A DNA stretch of 64,000 nt from Halomonas chromatireducens (GCF_001545155.1 NZ_CP014226.1:3715481-3779480); one strand, 5' to 3'; positions 50,102 through 60,945 are shown, counted from the stretch's first letter. Numbers and translations: made by a program. The notes: generated by a model not told the origin, from the letters alone.

Positions 50102-50691
50102 TGTCAAACGGATTCCTCAACGCCTCGACTCAGCGCCGCAACCGCTACCTTCTGATGCGGCACGGCCATAGCCAGGCCAATGCCCAGGGACTGATCATCA
50201 GCACGCCTGAGCGGGGCCTCGAAGCCTTCGGCCTCTCCTCTCAGGGTATCGCTCAGCTAGACGCCCTGCTACTCGACTGGCGCTGGCCGACGCCTACCCG
50301 GATTCTGCATTCGGACTTCCTGCGTACCACCGAGACCGCGGCCAGGGTGGCGACCCATTTCGCGCTCCCGCTGCAACGTGAGCCTCGCCTTCGGGAGCGA
50401 AACTTCGGTGATTTCGAGGGCCAGGCGGACGACCAGTATCCCTGCGTCTGGGCGCTGGATACACGAAGCGCCGAGCACGTGGAGCACGGCGTCGAGAGCG
50501 TCGTCAGCGTGGCTGAACGTATGCAGGCGGTAATCGAGGAACTGGAGCATTCAACGGCCGGGGAAACGGTGCTCCTGGTCAGCCACGGCGACCCGCTTCA
50601 GATACTGCTGACGGCGCTCAAGGGGCGACCGCTGAGCCAGCACCGTGACCAGGAACCACTGGCTCCCGCCAGCCTGACTGTGCTGTCATGA
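50101..50691 (+). CDS. Histidine phosphatase family protein (phosphoglycerate-mutase-like)
   Basis: 196 residues. RHG motif LLMRHGHSQAN with catalytic His about residue 20, and second His in VLLVSHGDPLQ near 155. REPRLRERNFGDFEGQ is typical of this branch. It is divergent from the phosphonate-type transporter, which suggests a phosphate-scavenging link but no substrate. The start lacks a clear ribosome binding site, possibly a leaderless message. Confidence 0.85.
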   Translation: MSNGFLNASTQRRNRYLLMRHGHSQANAQGLIISTPERGLEAFGLSSQGIAQLDALLLDWRWPTPTRILHSDFLRTTETAARVATHFALPLQREPRLRERNFGDFEGQADDQYPCVWALDTRSAEHVEHGVESVVSVAERMQAVIEELEHSTAGETVLLVSHGDPLQILLTALKGRPLSQHRDQEPLAPASLTVLS

Positions 50692-50821
50692 GCCGCCAGG
50701 CACGATGGCCATCATCAACAGCTGCGCCCGGGGACCATCTGAGGTAGGATTCTGCATTGTCGGCATGGAGGCCGGTGAGATTCATCGTGCCGCGATGTGC
50801 ACTCTAAGGGAGGACCCCTCG

Positions 50822-51253
50822 ATGCAACAGTTCCTATTTCCCCGCCATCCGCTCTCTCGCGGTACCCTGGTATTCTGTCATCTGCTGCTTCAGCTCGGCC
50901 TGTTGACCGCAGCCGCACTCTGGCTGCTGCCGCGCACGCCATGGCTGATGGCCACCGACTGGGCGACCGCCTGGCCGGCCCTGGCCCTGGGTGGCGGTCT
51001 CTGGCTGCTCGGCACCATGACCCTGCGCCTGCTCGCCGAGCTGTGCCTGCTGCCCCATCACCTGAAAGGCCGGCCCGGCTTCGCACCTGGCGATGTGATG
51101 ACACGCTCCTTCGAACGCCGGCCTGCGGTACACGCCGAGGATGCGGCCTGGACCAGCGAGGCACGCCACCTGGAGACAGAAGCCAGCGTGCTGGGAAGTG
51201 CCCGGATTACACGCCCCGCCGAGCCTTTGAAATCAACCCGTTCCCCCACCTGA
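50822..51253 (+). CDS. Uncharacterised small membrane protein
   Basis: 143 residues, AGGGAGG about 8 nt before the ATG. Two hydrophobic helices (about 16-40 and 50-72) in the N-terminal half, then a charged tail with HHLKGRPGFAPGDVMTRSFERRPA. I recognise no family. Between the phosphatase and cyclase genes, with its own ~130-bp upstream region. Confidence 0.55.
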   Translation: MQQFLFPRHPLSRGTLVFCHLLLQLGLLTAAALWLLPRTPWLMATDWATAWPALALGGGLWLLGTMTLRLLAELCLLPHHLKGRPGFAPGDVMTRSFERRPAVHAEDAAWTSEARHLETEASVLGSARITRPAEPLKSTRSPT

Positions 51254-51406
51254 CCGGCCCACCTCCAGGGTGGTGGCTTCCGCCAACGCGCTTGCCTTGC
51301 CGACGTCGCTGTCGGCTGCGACTTTGGTGGACTTTCCGCCCTTCAGCGCAATCCGATTGTTAACCCATGTTATGATTGGTTACCGACTGATGGATGGATC
51401 ACTGCC

Positions 51407-52939
51407 ATGCCGGTACCGGTCTTCCCCGACGATGCTCGCCTGCTTGGTGCCCTGGCCAGCGGCAGCCGAGGGCTGATCAATGCGCGCTTCTGGGGAGATG
51501 GTGTCGATGCGCTGCTGGACGAGCTAGGCCGGGCATCCGGTGCCAGTCGCGTCTGGATATTTCAGCTTCTCGAGCTAAAGCAGGAGGGCGTGGTCCAGGA
51601 CTACGTCTTCGAATGGGCAGCCGCAACCCACTATCGACAGCTCACCCAGAAACGTTTTCGCTTCTTCTCGACACTCTTCAACGATCCGGTCTATCAGCGC
51701 ATCGTTGCCGAACGACAGCGCGGCGAATCCCAATGTTTCATTACTTCCGAAATGCCTTCCGGCTCACTGCTCAAGAACCTGGAAAGCCAGGGCATACTGT
51801 CCATGGTCACGGTGCCCATCATGGTCGATGGCCAATGGTGGGGCACACTGGGCATCGATGACTGCGAGCGTCGCCTGGAGTGGCAAGGGCCTGGACTCCA
51901 AGCCCTGGTCGTCGCCGCCGAGCTCATTGCATCGGCCATCTACCGCCATCAGCTCACCAGCCGCCGCCGACAGGTCGAGCTGTTCCAACAGGTGGCCGAC
52001 TGTGGCATCTGGGAGGTCGATCCGCATAGCGGCTCGACATGGTGTTCCCGTGCCCTCTTGAACACGCTTGGCTACCCCGACCAATACGCCCGGGTGCCGC
52101 TAAGACGGTTACTGGCCCATATCCTGAGGGAAGACAGACTCTGCTTCTGGTCTCAGCTGCGCACCTGCCTGGTCGATGCCAGTAAGAATTTGCGCCTCGA
52201 TGTGCGTCTCATCAGCAAGAACGGTGACACTCGATGGCATGAAATCGTCGCCGAGGTGGTCTGTGACGATTCGGGCCGGCTGGAGGCACTGGCCGGACTT
52301 GTCATCGACATAAGCCAACGCAAGCAGGGCGAAGAGCGCGCAATGATTGCAGCGGAGTACGATGAGCTGACCGGTGTGCTGAACCGCCGAGGCCTTACCC
52401 GACATCTGGCCGAGACCCTGGGCGGGGTATCGGAGCCGCTGCCACCACACCACCTGCTGCTGGTGGATATCGACCATTTCAAGCAGATCAACGACGCCTA
52501 CGGGCACCCGGCGGGAGACGCACTGTTGAGGCTGCTGGCCGAACGGCTGGACAAGGAGCTACGATCCGAGGATGGTTTGGCTCGCCTGGGCGGGGAGGAG
52601 TTCGCCATAGTGGTCAGCGGCCTGAACGATCAACAGGTGATGCAGGTGGCCGAACGATTGCGGGGTCGCATCGCCGATACTCCCTTCCCGCTGGAGAGTC
52701 TGCCGGCAAAGCCGCCATCCCATCAGGTCGGCATCTCGATCAGCATCGGTGTCGCCGGGCTGTCCGTTGGCCAGGACCTGAGCCATAGCCAGGCGCTGGC
52801 CATGGCTCAGGCGGACCAGGCTCTCTATGCCGCCAAGGGCGGCGGCCGCAACAGGGTCGTGGCCTACTGGCAGCAAAGTAGAGAGCGACAAACTAGCCGG
52901 GCCAGCACCACAGGCGCGGAACCCGGCACGGCTCAGTGA
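51407..52939 (+). CDS. Diguanylate cyclase with GAF and PAS domains
   Basis: 510 residues. GAF-like domain about 25-185 ([24 protein letters not shown] ... [12 protein letters not shown]), PAS/PAC about 190-305, and GGDEF 320-485 with active-site GGEEF and an inhibitory I-site RSED five residues upstream, so product feedback is expected. It is cytoplasmic and should respond to a small signal by making cyclic di-GMP. The amino-acid ABC operon follows in convergent orientation, overlapping by 7 bp. Confidence 0.92.
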   Translation: MPVPVFPDDARLLGALASGSRGLINARFWGDGVDALLDELGRASGASRVWIFQLLELKQEGVVQDYVFEWAAATHYRQLTQKRFRFFSTLFNDPVYQRIVAERQRGESQCFITSEMPSGSLLKNLESQGILSMVTVPIMVDGQWWGTLGIDDCERRLEWQGPGLQALVVAAELIASAIYRHQLTSRRRQVELFQQVADCGIWEVDPHSGSTWCSRALLNTLGYPDQYARVPLRRLLAHILREDRLCFWSQLRTCLVDASKNLRLDVRLISKNGDTRWHEIVAEVVCDDSGRLEALAGLVIDISQRKQGEERAMIAAEYDELTGVLNRRGLTRHLAETLGGVSEPLPPHHLLLVDIDHFKQINDAYGHPAGDALLRLLAERLDKELRSEDGLARLGGEEFAIVVSGLNDQQVMQVAERLRGRIADTPFPLESLPAKPPSHQVGISISIGVAGLSVGQDLSHSQALAMAQADQALYAAKGGGRNRVVAYWQQSRERQTSRASTTGAEPGTAQ

Positions 52940-53706
52940 CCCAGTATCTGGCTGAGGAACAGCTGGGTACGTTCGGACTGGGGGTTGTTGAAGAAGGGCT
53001 CTGGCGCGTTTTCCTCGATGATCTGCCCCTGATCCATGAAGATCACCCGGTCGGCCACGGTCTTGGCGAAACCCATCTCGTGGGTCACGCAGAGCATGGT
53101 CATGCCCTCGTTGGCCAGCTCGACCATGACATCGAGCACCTCCTTGATCATTTCCGGATCCAGCGCGGAGGTCGGCTCGTCGAACAGCATCACCTCCGGG
53201 TGCATGCACAGCGAACGGGCGATGGCGACCCGCTGCTGCTGGCCACCCGAGAGCTGCCCCGGATACTTGCGCGCCTGCTCTGCGATCTGGACCCGCTCCA
53301 GATACTTCATGGCCAGCGCCTCGGCCTCGCGGCGCGGCTTCTTCTGCACCCACATGGGGGCGAGACAGCAGTTCTCCAGCACCGTCAGGTGCGGGAAGAG
53401 ATTGAAGTGCTGGAACACCATGCCCACGCTGCGACGAATCTGCTCGATGCGCTTGATGTCCTGGGTCAGCGGGATACCCCCGACCACGATCTCGCCCTGC
53501 TGATGCTCTTCCAGGTGGTTGATGCAGCGGATCAGCGTCGACTTGCCGGAGCCCGAGGGCCCGCAGATGACGATACGCTCGCCACGCTTGACCTCGAAGT
53601 CGATATCGCGGAGCACGTGGAAGTCGCCGTACCACTTGTTGACGCCGCGCATCTCGACCATGGGTGTCTCGGTGCCGGCCTTGGGAGTTGTCGCCTGTTC
53701 ACTCAT
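52933..53706 (-). CDS. aapP: General amino-acid ABC transporter ATPase
   Basis: 257 residues. Walker [10 protein letters not shown], signature [15 protein letters not shown], Walker [13 protein letters not shown], switch CVTHEMGFA. Polar amino-acid ATPase of the AapP/BztD/GlnQ type. Last gene of the aap-type operon, 61 bp after the second permease gene. Confidence 0.92.
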   Translation of the reverse strand: MSEQATTPKAGTETPMVEMRGVNKWYGDFHVLRDIDFEVKRGERIVICGPSGSGKSTLIRCINHLEEHQQGEIVVGGIPLTQDIKRIEQIRRSVGMVFQHFNLFPHLTVLENCCLAPMWVQKKPRREAEALAMKYLERVQIAEQARKYPGQLSGGQQQRVAIARSLCMHPEVMLFDEPTSALDPEMIKEVLDVMVELANEGMTMLCVTHEMGFAKTVADRVIFMDQGQIIEENAPEPFFNNPQSERTQLFLSQILGH

Positions 53707-53767
53707 CGTTGTTGTCTCTCAATAAGGTGCTCTTGGGAAGCGCTGCACAGCAGGAACCGGACTCTCA

Positions 53768-54868
53768 TCAGCGTCGGTGTCCGGTATGCAGCTTCCGTTC
53801 GAGATACTGGCTGTAGCGCGACATGCTGAAACAGAAGACCCAGAACATGAAGGCGGCGAACACATAGCCTTCCAGGGCAAAGCCCAGCCAGCGGGAATCC
53901 GACAGCGCCGCCTGAACGATACCCAGCAGGTCGAAGAGCCCGATGATCATGACCAGGGTGGTGTCCTTGAACAGCGAGATGAAGGTATTGACGATGCCCG
54001 GGATCATCATCTTCAGCGCCTGGGGCAGCACGATCAGGCCCATGCGCTTCCAGTAGCCCATGCCCAGGGCCGCCGCGGCCTCTTCCTGGCCCCGCGGGAT
54101 CGCCTGCAGGCCACCCCGTATCACCTCGGCCATGTAGGCACTCTGGAACAGGGTAATACCGATGAAGGCACGGATCAGACGGTCGACACTGACCCCGGTA
54201 GGCATGAACAGCGGCAGCATCACCGAGGCCATGAACAGCACCGTGATCAGTGGTACGCCGCGCCAGAACTCGATGAACACCACGCAGAAGCTCTTGACGA
54301 TGGGCATCTGCGAACGCCTGCCCAGTGCCAGCATGATGCCGATGGGCAGGGCGCCCACCATGCCCACCACCGCCAGCACCAGGGTCAGCATCAGCCCACC
54401 CCAGCGGTGGGTCTCCACCACGCGCAGGCCAAAGTGGCCGCCGTAGAGCAGGAAGTAGGCCAGCAGCGGGAAGCCCACCAGCGTCGCCACCGCCACCCAG
54501 CGCTTGAAAGGCAGCCGCGGTATCGCCAGCCAGGCAATCAGCCCGGCGAAGATGGCGAAGGTCAGGTTGACCCGCCAGATCTCGCTGCCCGGATAGAGCC
54601 CGTAGATGAACTGGCCGAGACGGGCGTTGACGAAAACCCAGCAGGCGCCCTCCCGGGAGCAGTCGTCACGGCTGGTGCCGATCCAGTCAGCGTTGATGAA
54701 GGCCCACTGGATCGTCGGCGTCAGCAGGATGTAGAGCAGGTAAAACCCCAGCAGGGTAAAGACCGTGTTCACCGGCCCGCTGAAGAGGTTGGCACGTAGC
54801 CAGGCCACCGGGCCAACGGTGCTCCTGGGTGCGGGGCGCGCCTCGATCATCTTTTCTTGAATTGTCAT
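53768..54868 (-). CDS. aapM: Amino-acid ABC permease, AapM type
   Basis: 366 residues, about eight membrane helices. RGGLQAIPRGQEEAAAALGMGYWKRMGLIVLPQALK is the EAA loop. The long periplasmic insert with two cysteines (SRDDCSREGACWVFVNARLGQ) early in the protein is typical of AapM/BztC. It starts 9 bp after the aapQ stop. Confidence 0.93.
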   Translation of the reverse strand: MTIQEKMIEARPAPRSTVGPVAWLRANLFSGPVNTVFTLLGFYLLYILLTPTIQWAFINADWIGTSRDDCSREGACWVFVNARLGQFIYGLYPGSEIWRVNLTFAIFAGLIAWLAIPRLPFKRWVAVATLVGFPLLAYFLLYGGHFGLRVVETHRWGGLMLTLVLAVVGMVGALPIGIMLALGRRSQMPIVKSFCVVFIEFWRGVPLITVLFMASVMLPLFMPTGVSVDRLIRAFIGITLFQSAYMAEVIRGGLQAIPRGQEEAAAALGMGYWKRMGLIVLPQALKMMIPGIVNTFISLFKDTTLVMIIGLFDLLGIVQAALSDSRWLGFALEGYVFAAFMFWVFCFSMSRYSQYLERKLHTGHRR

Positions 54869-54877
54869 GGCGCTCTC

Positions 54878-56068
54878 CTAGCGTTCCACCAGCGCCACGC
54901 GGGCGTTGAACCAGTTCATGAACATCGACACCAGCAGGCTGATGGTCAGGTAGACCGCCATGGTCATGGCGATGACCTCGATCGCCTGCCCCGTCTGATT
55001 GAGCGTGGTCCCGGCGAATACCGAGACCAGGTCCGGATAGCCGATGGCAGTGGCAAGCGAGGAGTTCTTGATCAGGTTGAGGTACTGGCTGGTCAGCGGT
55101 GGAATGATGACCCGCATGGCCTGCGGCACCACTACCAGGCGCAACACAAGGTTGCGCGGCAGGCTGAGCGCCTGGGCGGCCTCGGTCTGGCCATGGGAGA
55201 TTGCCTGGATGCCCGAGCGCACGATCTCGGCGATGAAAGACGCGGTATAGATCGACAGGGCCAGCCACAGGGCCAGGAACTCGGGAATGATCGTGATGCC
55301 ACCGCGGAAATTGAAGCCGGTCAATTGCGGCACATCCCAGGTCACCGGCACGCCGGTGGCGACCAGTACCATCAGCGGCAGGCCGAGTATCAGCCCCAGC
55401 GAGATCCAGCCCGCCGGGAAGCGCTTGCCCGTGGTCTCGTGGCGGCGCTTGTTCCACACCACCAGGGCGATGCTCGCTGCCACGGCAATGCCCAGGGTCA
55501 GGGGAATCAGTCCGAAACCGGATTCGAACAGCGGCTCGGGGAGGTAGAGACCACGCACGTTGAGGAAGACCACCTCGCCCAGCGACAGGCTGTCGCGGGC
55601 ACTCGGCATGGTCCGCAGCACGGCGAAGTACCAGAAGAAGATTTGCAGCAGCAGCGGTATGTTGCGGAATATCTCGATATAGGCGTTGGCCAGGCGGGCA
55701 ATCAGCCAGTTGGGCGAAAGCCGGGCGATGCCCACGGTGAAGCCGATGATCGTGGCCGCCACTACCCCCAGCGCCGACACCAGCAGGGTGTTGAGCAGTC
55801 CTACCACGAAGGTACGGCCGTAGGTGCTCTGGGAGGAGTAGTCGATCAGGCTCTGGACGATGCCGAAGCCGGCCGTATTGGACAGGAAGCCGAAGCCGGT
55901 CGTGATGCCGCGAGCGGCCAGGTTGGCCTGGGTATTACCGATGATATAGAGCAGGAAGGCTGCCACTGCGGCAATCAGCAATACCTGGAAGATCAGTGCG
56001 CGCTTGGCGCGATCACGCCAGAAAGGCGGTTTTGGGCCCACTGGATGGGCCTGTGGTCGAACGGACAT
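54878..56068 (-). CDS. aapQ: Amino-acid ABC permease, AapQ type
   Basis: 396 residues, about eight membrane helices. EAA loop RSGIQAISHGQTEAAQALSLPRNLVLRLVVVPQAMR. Starts MSVRPQAHPVGPKPPFWRD. Forms a heterodimer with AapM. Separated from aapJ by a 114-bp gap with a very stable hairpin. Confidence 0.93.
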   Translation of the reverse strand: MSVRPQAHPVGPKPPFWRDRAKRALIFQVLLIAAVAAFLLYIIGNTQANLAARGITTGFGFLSNTAGFGIVQSLIDYSSQSTYGRTFVVGLLNTLLVSALGVVAATIIGFTVGIARLSPNWLIARLANAYIEIFRNIPLLLQIFFWYFAVLRTMPSARDSLSLGEVVFLNVRGLYLPEPLFESGFGLIPLTLGIAVAASIALVVWNKRRHETTGKRFPAGWISLGLILGLPLMVLVATGVPVTWDVPQLTGFNFRGGITIIPEFLALWLALSIYTASFIAEIVRSGIQAISHGQTEAAQALSLPRNLVLRLVVVPQAMRVIIPPLTSQYLNLIKNSSLATAIGYPDLVSVFAGTTLNQTGQAIEVIAMTMAVYLTISLLVSMFMNWFNARVALVER

Positions 56069-56107
56069 GAAGAGACTCTCCGCCTGGATCCGTCAAGCAG
56101 GTATCAA

Positions 56108-56136
56108 GCCCCGGCCCGGAATGTCCGGGCCGGGGC
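56108..56136 (-). terminator. Intercistronic hairpin between aapJ and aapQ
   Basis: Thirteen-base-pair perfect stem GCCCCGGCCCGGA/TCCGGGCCGGGGC with a 3-nt loop. On the minus strand only TTGATAC follows, so it may stabilise the upstream message more than terminate it. Confidence 0.65.
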
Positions 56137-56182
56137 ATAACAAGGCTCGAGGCGCCATCAAGCGACGCCCCGGACGGTTCGA

Positions 56183-57211
56183 TCAGCGGATCGGCGGTGC
56201 GTACTGAATGCCACCCTGGGTCCACAGGGCATTGATGCCGCGCTCGATCTGCAGCGGGGAGTCCATGCCCACATTGCGCTCGTAGCTTTCGCCGTAGTTA
56301 CCCACCTGGCTGATGATGTTATAGGCCCAGTTGGCTTCAAGGCCCATGCCCTGGCCATAGTTGCCGTCCTCACCCAGCAGGCGAGCGATGTCCGGATCCT
56401 CGGAGGCGAGCATTTCGTCGACGTTGTCGCTGGTGATGCCCATTTCCTCGGCGTTGAGCATGGCGAACAGCGACCACTTGACGATGTTGAACCACTGGTC
56501 GTCACCCTGGCGAACGACCGGGCCCAGCGGCTCCTTGGAAATGACTTCCGGCAGGATCACCGAGCCGTCGGGGTCGGAGAGCTGGATGCGCAGCGCCGCC
56601 AGCTGGGAGGTATCGGAGGTCAGCACGTCGCAACGACCGGCCTCGTAGCCACCCACGGTCTGCTCGGAGGTATCGAAGACGATGGGGTCGAATGTCATGC
56701 CGTTGGCACGGAAGTAGTCGGCTACGTTCAGCTCGGTGGTGGTGCCGGACTGCACGCAGACCGCCGCGCCGTCGAGCTCAGTGGAGCTGGAGACGCCCAG
56801 GTCGGTATTCACCATGAAGCCGATGCCGTCGTAGAAATTCACGCCGGCGAAGTTCAGGCCCAGAGTGGTGTCGCGGGTGGTGGTCCAGGTGGTGTTGCGC
56901 GAGAGCAGATCCACTTCGCCGGACTGCAGCGCGGTGAAGCGCTCGACGGCATTCAGTGAAATATAGCGCACCGCCTCGGCGTCGCCGAAGACGGCGGCGG
57001 CCACGGCACGGCAGACGTCGACGTCGAGCCCCTGCCACTCGCCCTGGTCGTCCGGCGCGGAGAAGCCCGGCAGGCCGTCACTCACGCCGCACTGAACGGC
57101 ACCGCGGTTCTTGGTGTCATCCAGGGTAGAAGCCTGTGCCACGGAATTGGCACCAAGCACCATCGCGCCGGCTGTGGCCAGCAGGACCAGTTTGTTTTTC
57201 TTGTTCAACAT
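56183..57211 (-). CDS. aapJ: Amino-acid ABC binding protein, AapJ type (first)
   Basis: 342 residues, signal peptide about 26 residues (AQA). GVSDGLPGFSAPDDQGEWQGLDVDVCRAVAAAVFGD and GEVDLLSRNTTWTTTRDTTLGLNF are the AapJ type. A paralogue is encoded immediately upstream. Followed by the hairpin and aapQMP. Confidence 0.93.
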   Translation of the reverse strand: MLNKKNKLVLLATAGAMVLGANSVAQASTLDDTKNRGAVQCGVSDGLPGFSAPDDQGEWQGLDVDVCRAVAAAVFGDAEAVRYISLNAVERFTALQSGEVDLLSRNTTWTTTRDTTLGLNFAGVNFYDGIGFMVNTDLGVSSSTELDGAAVCVQSGTTTELNVADYFRANGMTFDPIVFDTSEQTVGGYEAGRCDVLTSDTSQLAALRIQLSDPDGSVILPEVISKEPLGPVVRQGDDQWFNIVKWSLFAMLNAEEMGITSDNVDEMLASEDPDIARLLGEDGNYGQGMGLEANWAYNIISQVGNYGESYERNVGMDSPLQIERGINALWTQGGIQYAPPIR

Positions 57212-57422
57212 ATGTCGATATCTCGCTTCGTATTAGGGATAGAAGGTCCATGCGCAAGGCATGTGGAGTGACCATAGCAAGGATCATTCCACAAACGCAC
57301 CGTTGTAGGCATACCGTTTATTCAACGCTCCCCAGGCAGTGAATACGACCAACGCCTTGACCTACCAAGGGGCAACCAGCCCGCCGGTCACCCTCCAGTG
57401 CACAAAGATCGTGCAGTTGCCT

Positions 57423-58448
57423 TCAACGCACCGGCGGTGCGTACTGGATACCGCCTTCCGTCCACAGCGCATTGAGGCCGCGGGCGATCTTGAATTCGGA
57501 ACCAGCGCCGACGGTGCGGTCGAACATCTCGCCGTAGTTACCCACCTGGCTAATGATCTGATAAGCCCAGTCGGCCTCGAGCCCCATGCCTTCGCCGTAG
57601 TTGCCATCGCGCCCCAGCAGACGCGCGATATCGGGATCCTCGGAATCGAGCATCTCCTCGACGTTGGCCTGGGTAATGCCCATCTCCTCGGCGTTGATCA
57701 TGGCGAACAGCGACCACTTGACGATATTGAACCACTGGTCGTCGCCCTGACGGACCGCCGGGCCCAGTGGCTCCTTGGAGATGATGTCCGCCAGTACCAT
57801 GGCGCTGTCGGGATCGGGCAACTGCATGCGCTGGGAGTAGAGCTGAGAGGCGTCGGAGCTGAGCACGTCGCAGCGCCCCGCTTCGAAACCGGCAATCGCC
57901 TGTTCGGGGGAGTCGAACACGATGGGGTTGTAGCTCATGTCATTGACGCGGAAGAAGTCCGCCAGGTTGAGCTCGCTGGTGGTACCGCTCTGAGTGCAGA
58001 TATCGGCTCCGTCCAGCTCCAGTGCGCTGTTGATACCCAGGTCGCTTGCCACCATGAAGGCCTGGCCGTCGTAGTAGCTGACCCCGGTGAAGTTGACGCC
58101 CATCGTGGTGTCCCGGCTCGAGGTCCAGGTCGTGGTGCGCGACAGTACATCGACCTCTCCCGACTGGATTGCCGTGAAGCGCTCCACGGAATCCAGCGGC
58201 ACGAAGCGCACGCTCTCGGCATCGCCCAGCACCGCGGCGGCAATGGCGCGACAGACATCGGTATCCAGCCCGCGATAGGTATCCTCGTCATCCAGCGCCG
58301 AGAAGCCCGGCTGGGCGGCGTTGACGCCACAGCGCACATGGCCCTGGTCGCGCACGTCTTCCAGAGTGCTGGCCTGTGCCAATCCAGTGGCGCCAAGGGT
58401 CACCAGTATCATCGGCATCAGCCGAGCCATCGTGTTGTTGTCGTTCAT
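57423..58448 (-). CDS. Second AapJ-type binding protein
   Basis: 341 residues from the ATG at 58448, with AAGGA eight nt upstream (an upstream in-frame ATG at 58466 has no such site). It is similar to AapJ along its entire length (GLDTDVCRAIAAAVLGDAESVRF, GEVDVLSRTTTWTSSRDTTMG, NYGEMFDRTVGAGSEFKIARGLNALWTEGGIQYAPPVR). It may give the same permease another amino-acid range. A 211-bp gap separates it from aapJ, enough for a promoter. Confidence 0.9.
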   Translation of the reverse strand: MNDNNTMARLMPMILVTLGATGLAQASTLEDVRDQGHVRCGVNAAQPGFSALDDEDTYRGLDTDVCRAIAAAVLGDAESVRFVPLDSVERFTAIQSGEVDVLSRTTTWTSSRDTTMGVNFTGVSYYDGQAFMVASDLGINSALELDGADICTQSGTTSELNLADFFRVNDMSYNPIVFDSPEQAIAGFEAGRCDVLSSDASQLYSQRMQLPDPDSAMVLADIISKEPLGPAVRQGDDQWFNIVKWSLFAMINAEEMGITQANVEEMLDSEDPDIARLLGRDGNYGEGMGLEADWAYQIISQVGNYGEMFDRTVGAGSEFKIARGLNALWTEGGIQYAPPVR

Positions 58449-58580
58449 GCGGTTCATCCTTGCCATGGTGGGTCATGCGGGGGCCGGTGGAGATGCCTCC
58501 CGTATTACCATTAGCCCATATACCCACCACTTTCACCCGCTCATTGGGACGAACGCGAATTTGACCTGCCGGCATACGCA

Positions 58581-58611
58581 ATCGCCCCGCAGGCTGGGCC
58601 TGCGGGGCGAT
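58581..58611 (-). terminator. Hairpin after ahpF
   Basis: ATCGCCCCGCAGGC/GCCTGCGGGGCGAT, 14 bp, perfect, loop of 3 nt. About 40 nt after the ahpF stop. No T-run, so termination is likely but not certain. Confidence 0.65.
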
Positions 58612-58650
58612 ACGGAACAGCTTGCGCCGAACGGCTCGGCAAGCTCGCCG

Positions 58651-60207
58651 TCAGAGACGAATCAGGTAGTCGAAGGCACCCAGTGCCGCCTTGGAACCTT
58701 CGCCCATGGCGATGACGATCTGCTTGTAGGGCACCGTGGTGACGTCGCCGGCGGCGAAGATACCCGGCACCGAGGTCATGCCATGATCGTCGACGACGAT
58801 CTCGCCACGCGGGGAAAGCTCGATCGACGAATCGGTCAGCCACTCGGTGTTGGGCACCAGGCCGATCTGCACGAAGATGCCCTCCAGGTCGAGTCGACGC
58901 AGCTCGCCGCTTGACCGCTCCTCGTAGGTGAGGCCGTTGACCCGCTTGCCGTCACCGTTGACCTCGGTGGTCCTGGCTCCCTTGATCACCTCCACGTTGG
59001 CCAGGCTGGCAAGCTTCTTCTGCAGCACCGCATCGGCACGCAGCTCGTCCATGAACTCGATCAAGGTGACATGCTCGACCAGGCCGGCCAGGTCGATGGC
59101 GGCCTCGACGCCGGAGTTGCCACCCCCGATCACCGCCACGCGCTTGCCCTTGAACAGCGGCCCATCGCAGTGAGGGCAGTAGGCCACACCCTTGTTGCGG
59201 TACTCGTCCTCGCCGGGCACGCCCATCTCACGCCAGCGGGCACCGGTCGCGAGGATCAGCGAGCGGCTCTTGAGCGACGCGCCCGACTCGAACACCACCT
59301 CATGCTCGCCGCCGGGCTGTGTGGCCGGCACCAGCTTGACGGCCCGCTGCAGCGGCATGATATCCACATCGTACTGCTTGACGTGCTCCTCCAGCGCGGC
59401 TGCCAGCTTGGGGCCGTTGGTCTCCGAGACGGAGATGAAGTTCTCGATGGCCATGGTGTCGAGGACCTGGCCGCCAAAGCGCTCGGTGGCAACCCCCGTG
59501 CGGATGCCCTTGCGCGCGGCATAGATGGCCGCCGCGGCACCGGCCGGGCCGCCGCCGACCATCAGCACCTCGTAGGACGGCTTCTCGTTGAGCTTGGCCG
59601 CCTCGCGCCTGGCGGCGCCGGTATCGACCTTGGCCAGGATCTGCTCGAGGCTCATGCGGCCCTGGTCGAAGGGTTCGCCATTGAGGTAGATGCTCGGTAC
59701 CGACATCACCTCGCGCTGCTCCACCTCGTCCTGGAACAGGGCTCCGTCGATGGCCACATGGCGCACCTTGGGATTGAGCACCGCCATCAGGTTGAGCGCC
59801 TGAACCACATCGGGGCAGTTCTGGCAGGAGAGCGAATAGTAGGTTTCGAAGCTCAGCTCATCGTCCAGGCTCTTGATCTGCTCGATCACCTCGTCGGAGA
59901 CCTTGGGCGGGTGGCCGCCGACCTGCAGCAGGGCCAATACCAGCGAGGTGAACTCGTGGCCCATGGGTATCCCGGCGAACACCAGGCCCGTATCTTCCCC
60001 GGGGCGGTTCAGGGCGAACGACGGCGTGCGGGCATCGCGACCATCGCTGCGCAGGGTAATCTTGTCGCTCAAGCCGGCGATCTGCTCCAGCAGCTTGAAC
60101 AGTTCCTGAGACTTGTCGCCGTCATCGAGGGACGCGACGATCTCGAACGGTTGGGTGACCTTTTGCAAATACGTCTGCAGCTGGCTCTTCAGATTGTCGT
60201 CCAACAT
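58651..60207 (-). CDS. ahpF: Alkyl hydroperoxide reductase subunit F
   Basis: 518 residues. N-terminal double thioredoxin-like domain with LSCQNC (C129/C132) and a C-terminal FAD/NAD(P) reductase with [17 protein letters not shown], active disulfide YCPHCDG and [18 protein letters not shown]. It passes electrons from NADH to AhpC. The ahpC gene is 174 bp upstream on the same strand. Confidence 0.96.
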   Translation of the reverse strand: MLDDNLKSQLQTYLQKVTQPFEIVASLDDGDKSQELFKLLEQIAGLSDKITLRSDGRDARTPSFALNRPGEDTGLVFAGIPMGHEFTSLVLALLQVGGHPPKVSDEVIEQIKSLDDELSFETYYSLSCQNCPDVVQALNLMAVLNPKVRHVAIDGALFQDEVEQREVMSVPSIYLNGEPFDQGRMSLEQILAKVDTGAARREAAKLNEKPSYEVLMVGGGPAGAAAAIYAARKGIRTGVATERFGGQVLDTMAIENFISVSETNGPKLAAALEEHVKQYDVDIMPLQRAVKLVPATQPGGEHEVVFESGASLKSRSLILATGARWREMGVPGEDEYRNKGVAYCPHCDGPLFKGKRVAVIGGGNSGVEAAIDLAGLVEHVTLIEFMDELRADAVLQKKLASLANVEVIKGARTTEVNGDGKRVNGLTYEERSSGELRRLDLEGIFVQIGLVPNTEWLTDSSIELSPRGEIVVDDHGMTSVPGIFAAGDVTTVPYKQIVIAMGEGSKAALGAFDYLIRL

Positions 60208-60381
60208 GACAGCGGCTTCCTCATGTCTCGCTCATGAAACAGGCATGACTCGACGCCCTGCGAGGCCAGGGGCCAGCGCACGTCGGGTCAGGGTCTTGGT
60301 CTTGGATCGCCCGGACGGGGTACGCCCGGGCGTGGAACTCACGAGGTCAGGGGATAGCCTCGCGGGTCCGGCAAGCGTCGT

Positions 60382-60945
60382 TTAGATCTTGCCGACCAGG
60401 TCCAGGGACGGAGACAGGGTCTCTTCGCCTTCCTTCCACTTGGCGGGGCAGACTTCGTTCGGATTGGCGGCCACGTACTGGGCAGCCTTCACCTTGCGCA
60501 GCAGCTCTTCGGCGTTACGGCCGATGTTGCCGGCATTGATCTCGACGATCTGGATCTTGCCTTCCGGGTCGATCACGAAGGTGCCACGCTCGGCCAGACC
60601 GGCTTCCTCGATCAGCACCTCGAAGTTGCGCGAGATGGTCAGCGTCGGATCGGCCAGCATCGGGTACTGGATCTTGTTGATCGTCTCGGAGCTGTCGTGC
60701 CACGCCTTGTGGGTGAAGTGGGTATCGGTGGAAACACCGTAGACCTCGACACCCAGCTTCTTGAACTCTTCGTAGTTGTCCGCCAGGTCACCCAGCTCGG
60801 TGGGGCAGACGAAAGTGAAGTCGGCCGGATAGAAAAAGAAGATGTTCCACTTGCCCTTCAGGCTCTCCTCGGTGACGTCGATGAACTCGCCATTGTGGAA
60901 AGCGGTGGCTTTGAACGGCTTGACTTCGGTGTTGATCAGGGACAT
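60382..60945 (-). CDS. ahpC: Alkyl hydroperoxide reductase subunit C (peroxiredoxin)
   Basis: 187 residues, typical 2-Cys peroxiredoxin. Peroxidatic C47 in [11 protein letters not shown] and resolving C166 in NEVCPAKW. Scavenges H2O2 and organic peroxides. It is transcribed before ahpF. A clear OxyR site was not found in the 138 bp upstream. Confidence 0.97.
   Translation of the reverse strand: MSLINTEVKPFKATAFHNGEFIDVTEESLKGKWNIFFFYPADFTFVCPTELGDLADNYEEFKKLGVEVYGVSTDTHFTHKAWHDSSETINKIQYPMLADPTLTISRNFEVLIEEAGLAERGTFVIDPEGKIQIVEINAGNIGRNAEELLRKVKAAQYVAANPNEVCPAKWKEGEETLSPSLDLVGKI

Noticed and set aside
54857..56140. 427-codon plus frame opposite aapQ
   Set aside because: Gln/His/Gly-rich shadow; aapQ is well supported.
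59071..60237. 388-codon plus frame opposite ahpF
   Set aside because: Shadow of a certain gene.
60305..60340. Terminator between ahpC and ahpF
   Set aside because: The palindrome ACGCCCGGGCGT and a 7-bp stem exist, but there is no T-run and the genes are normally co-transcribed.
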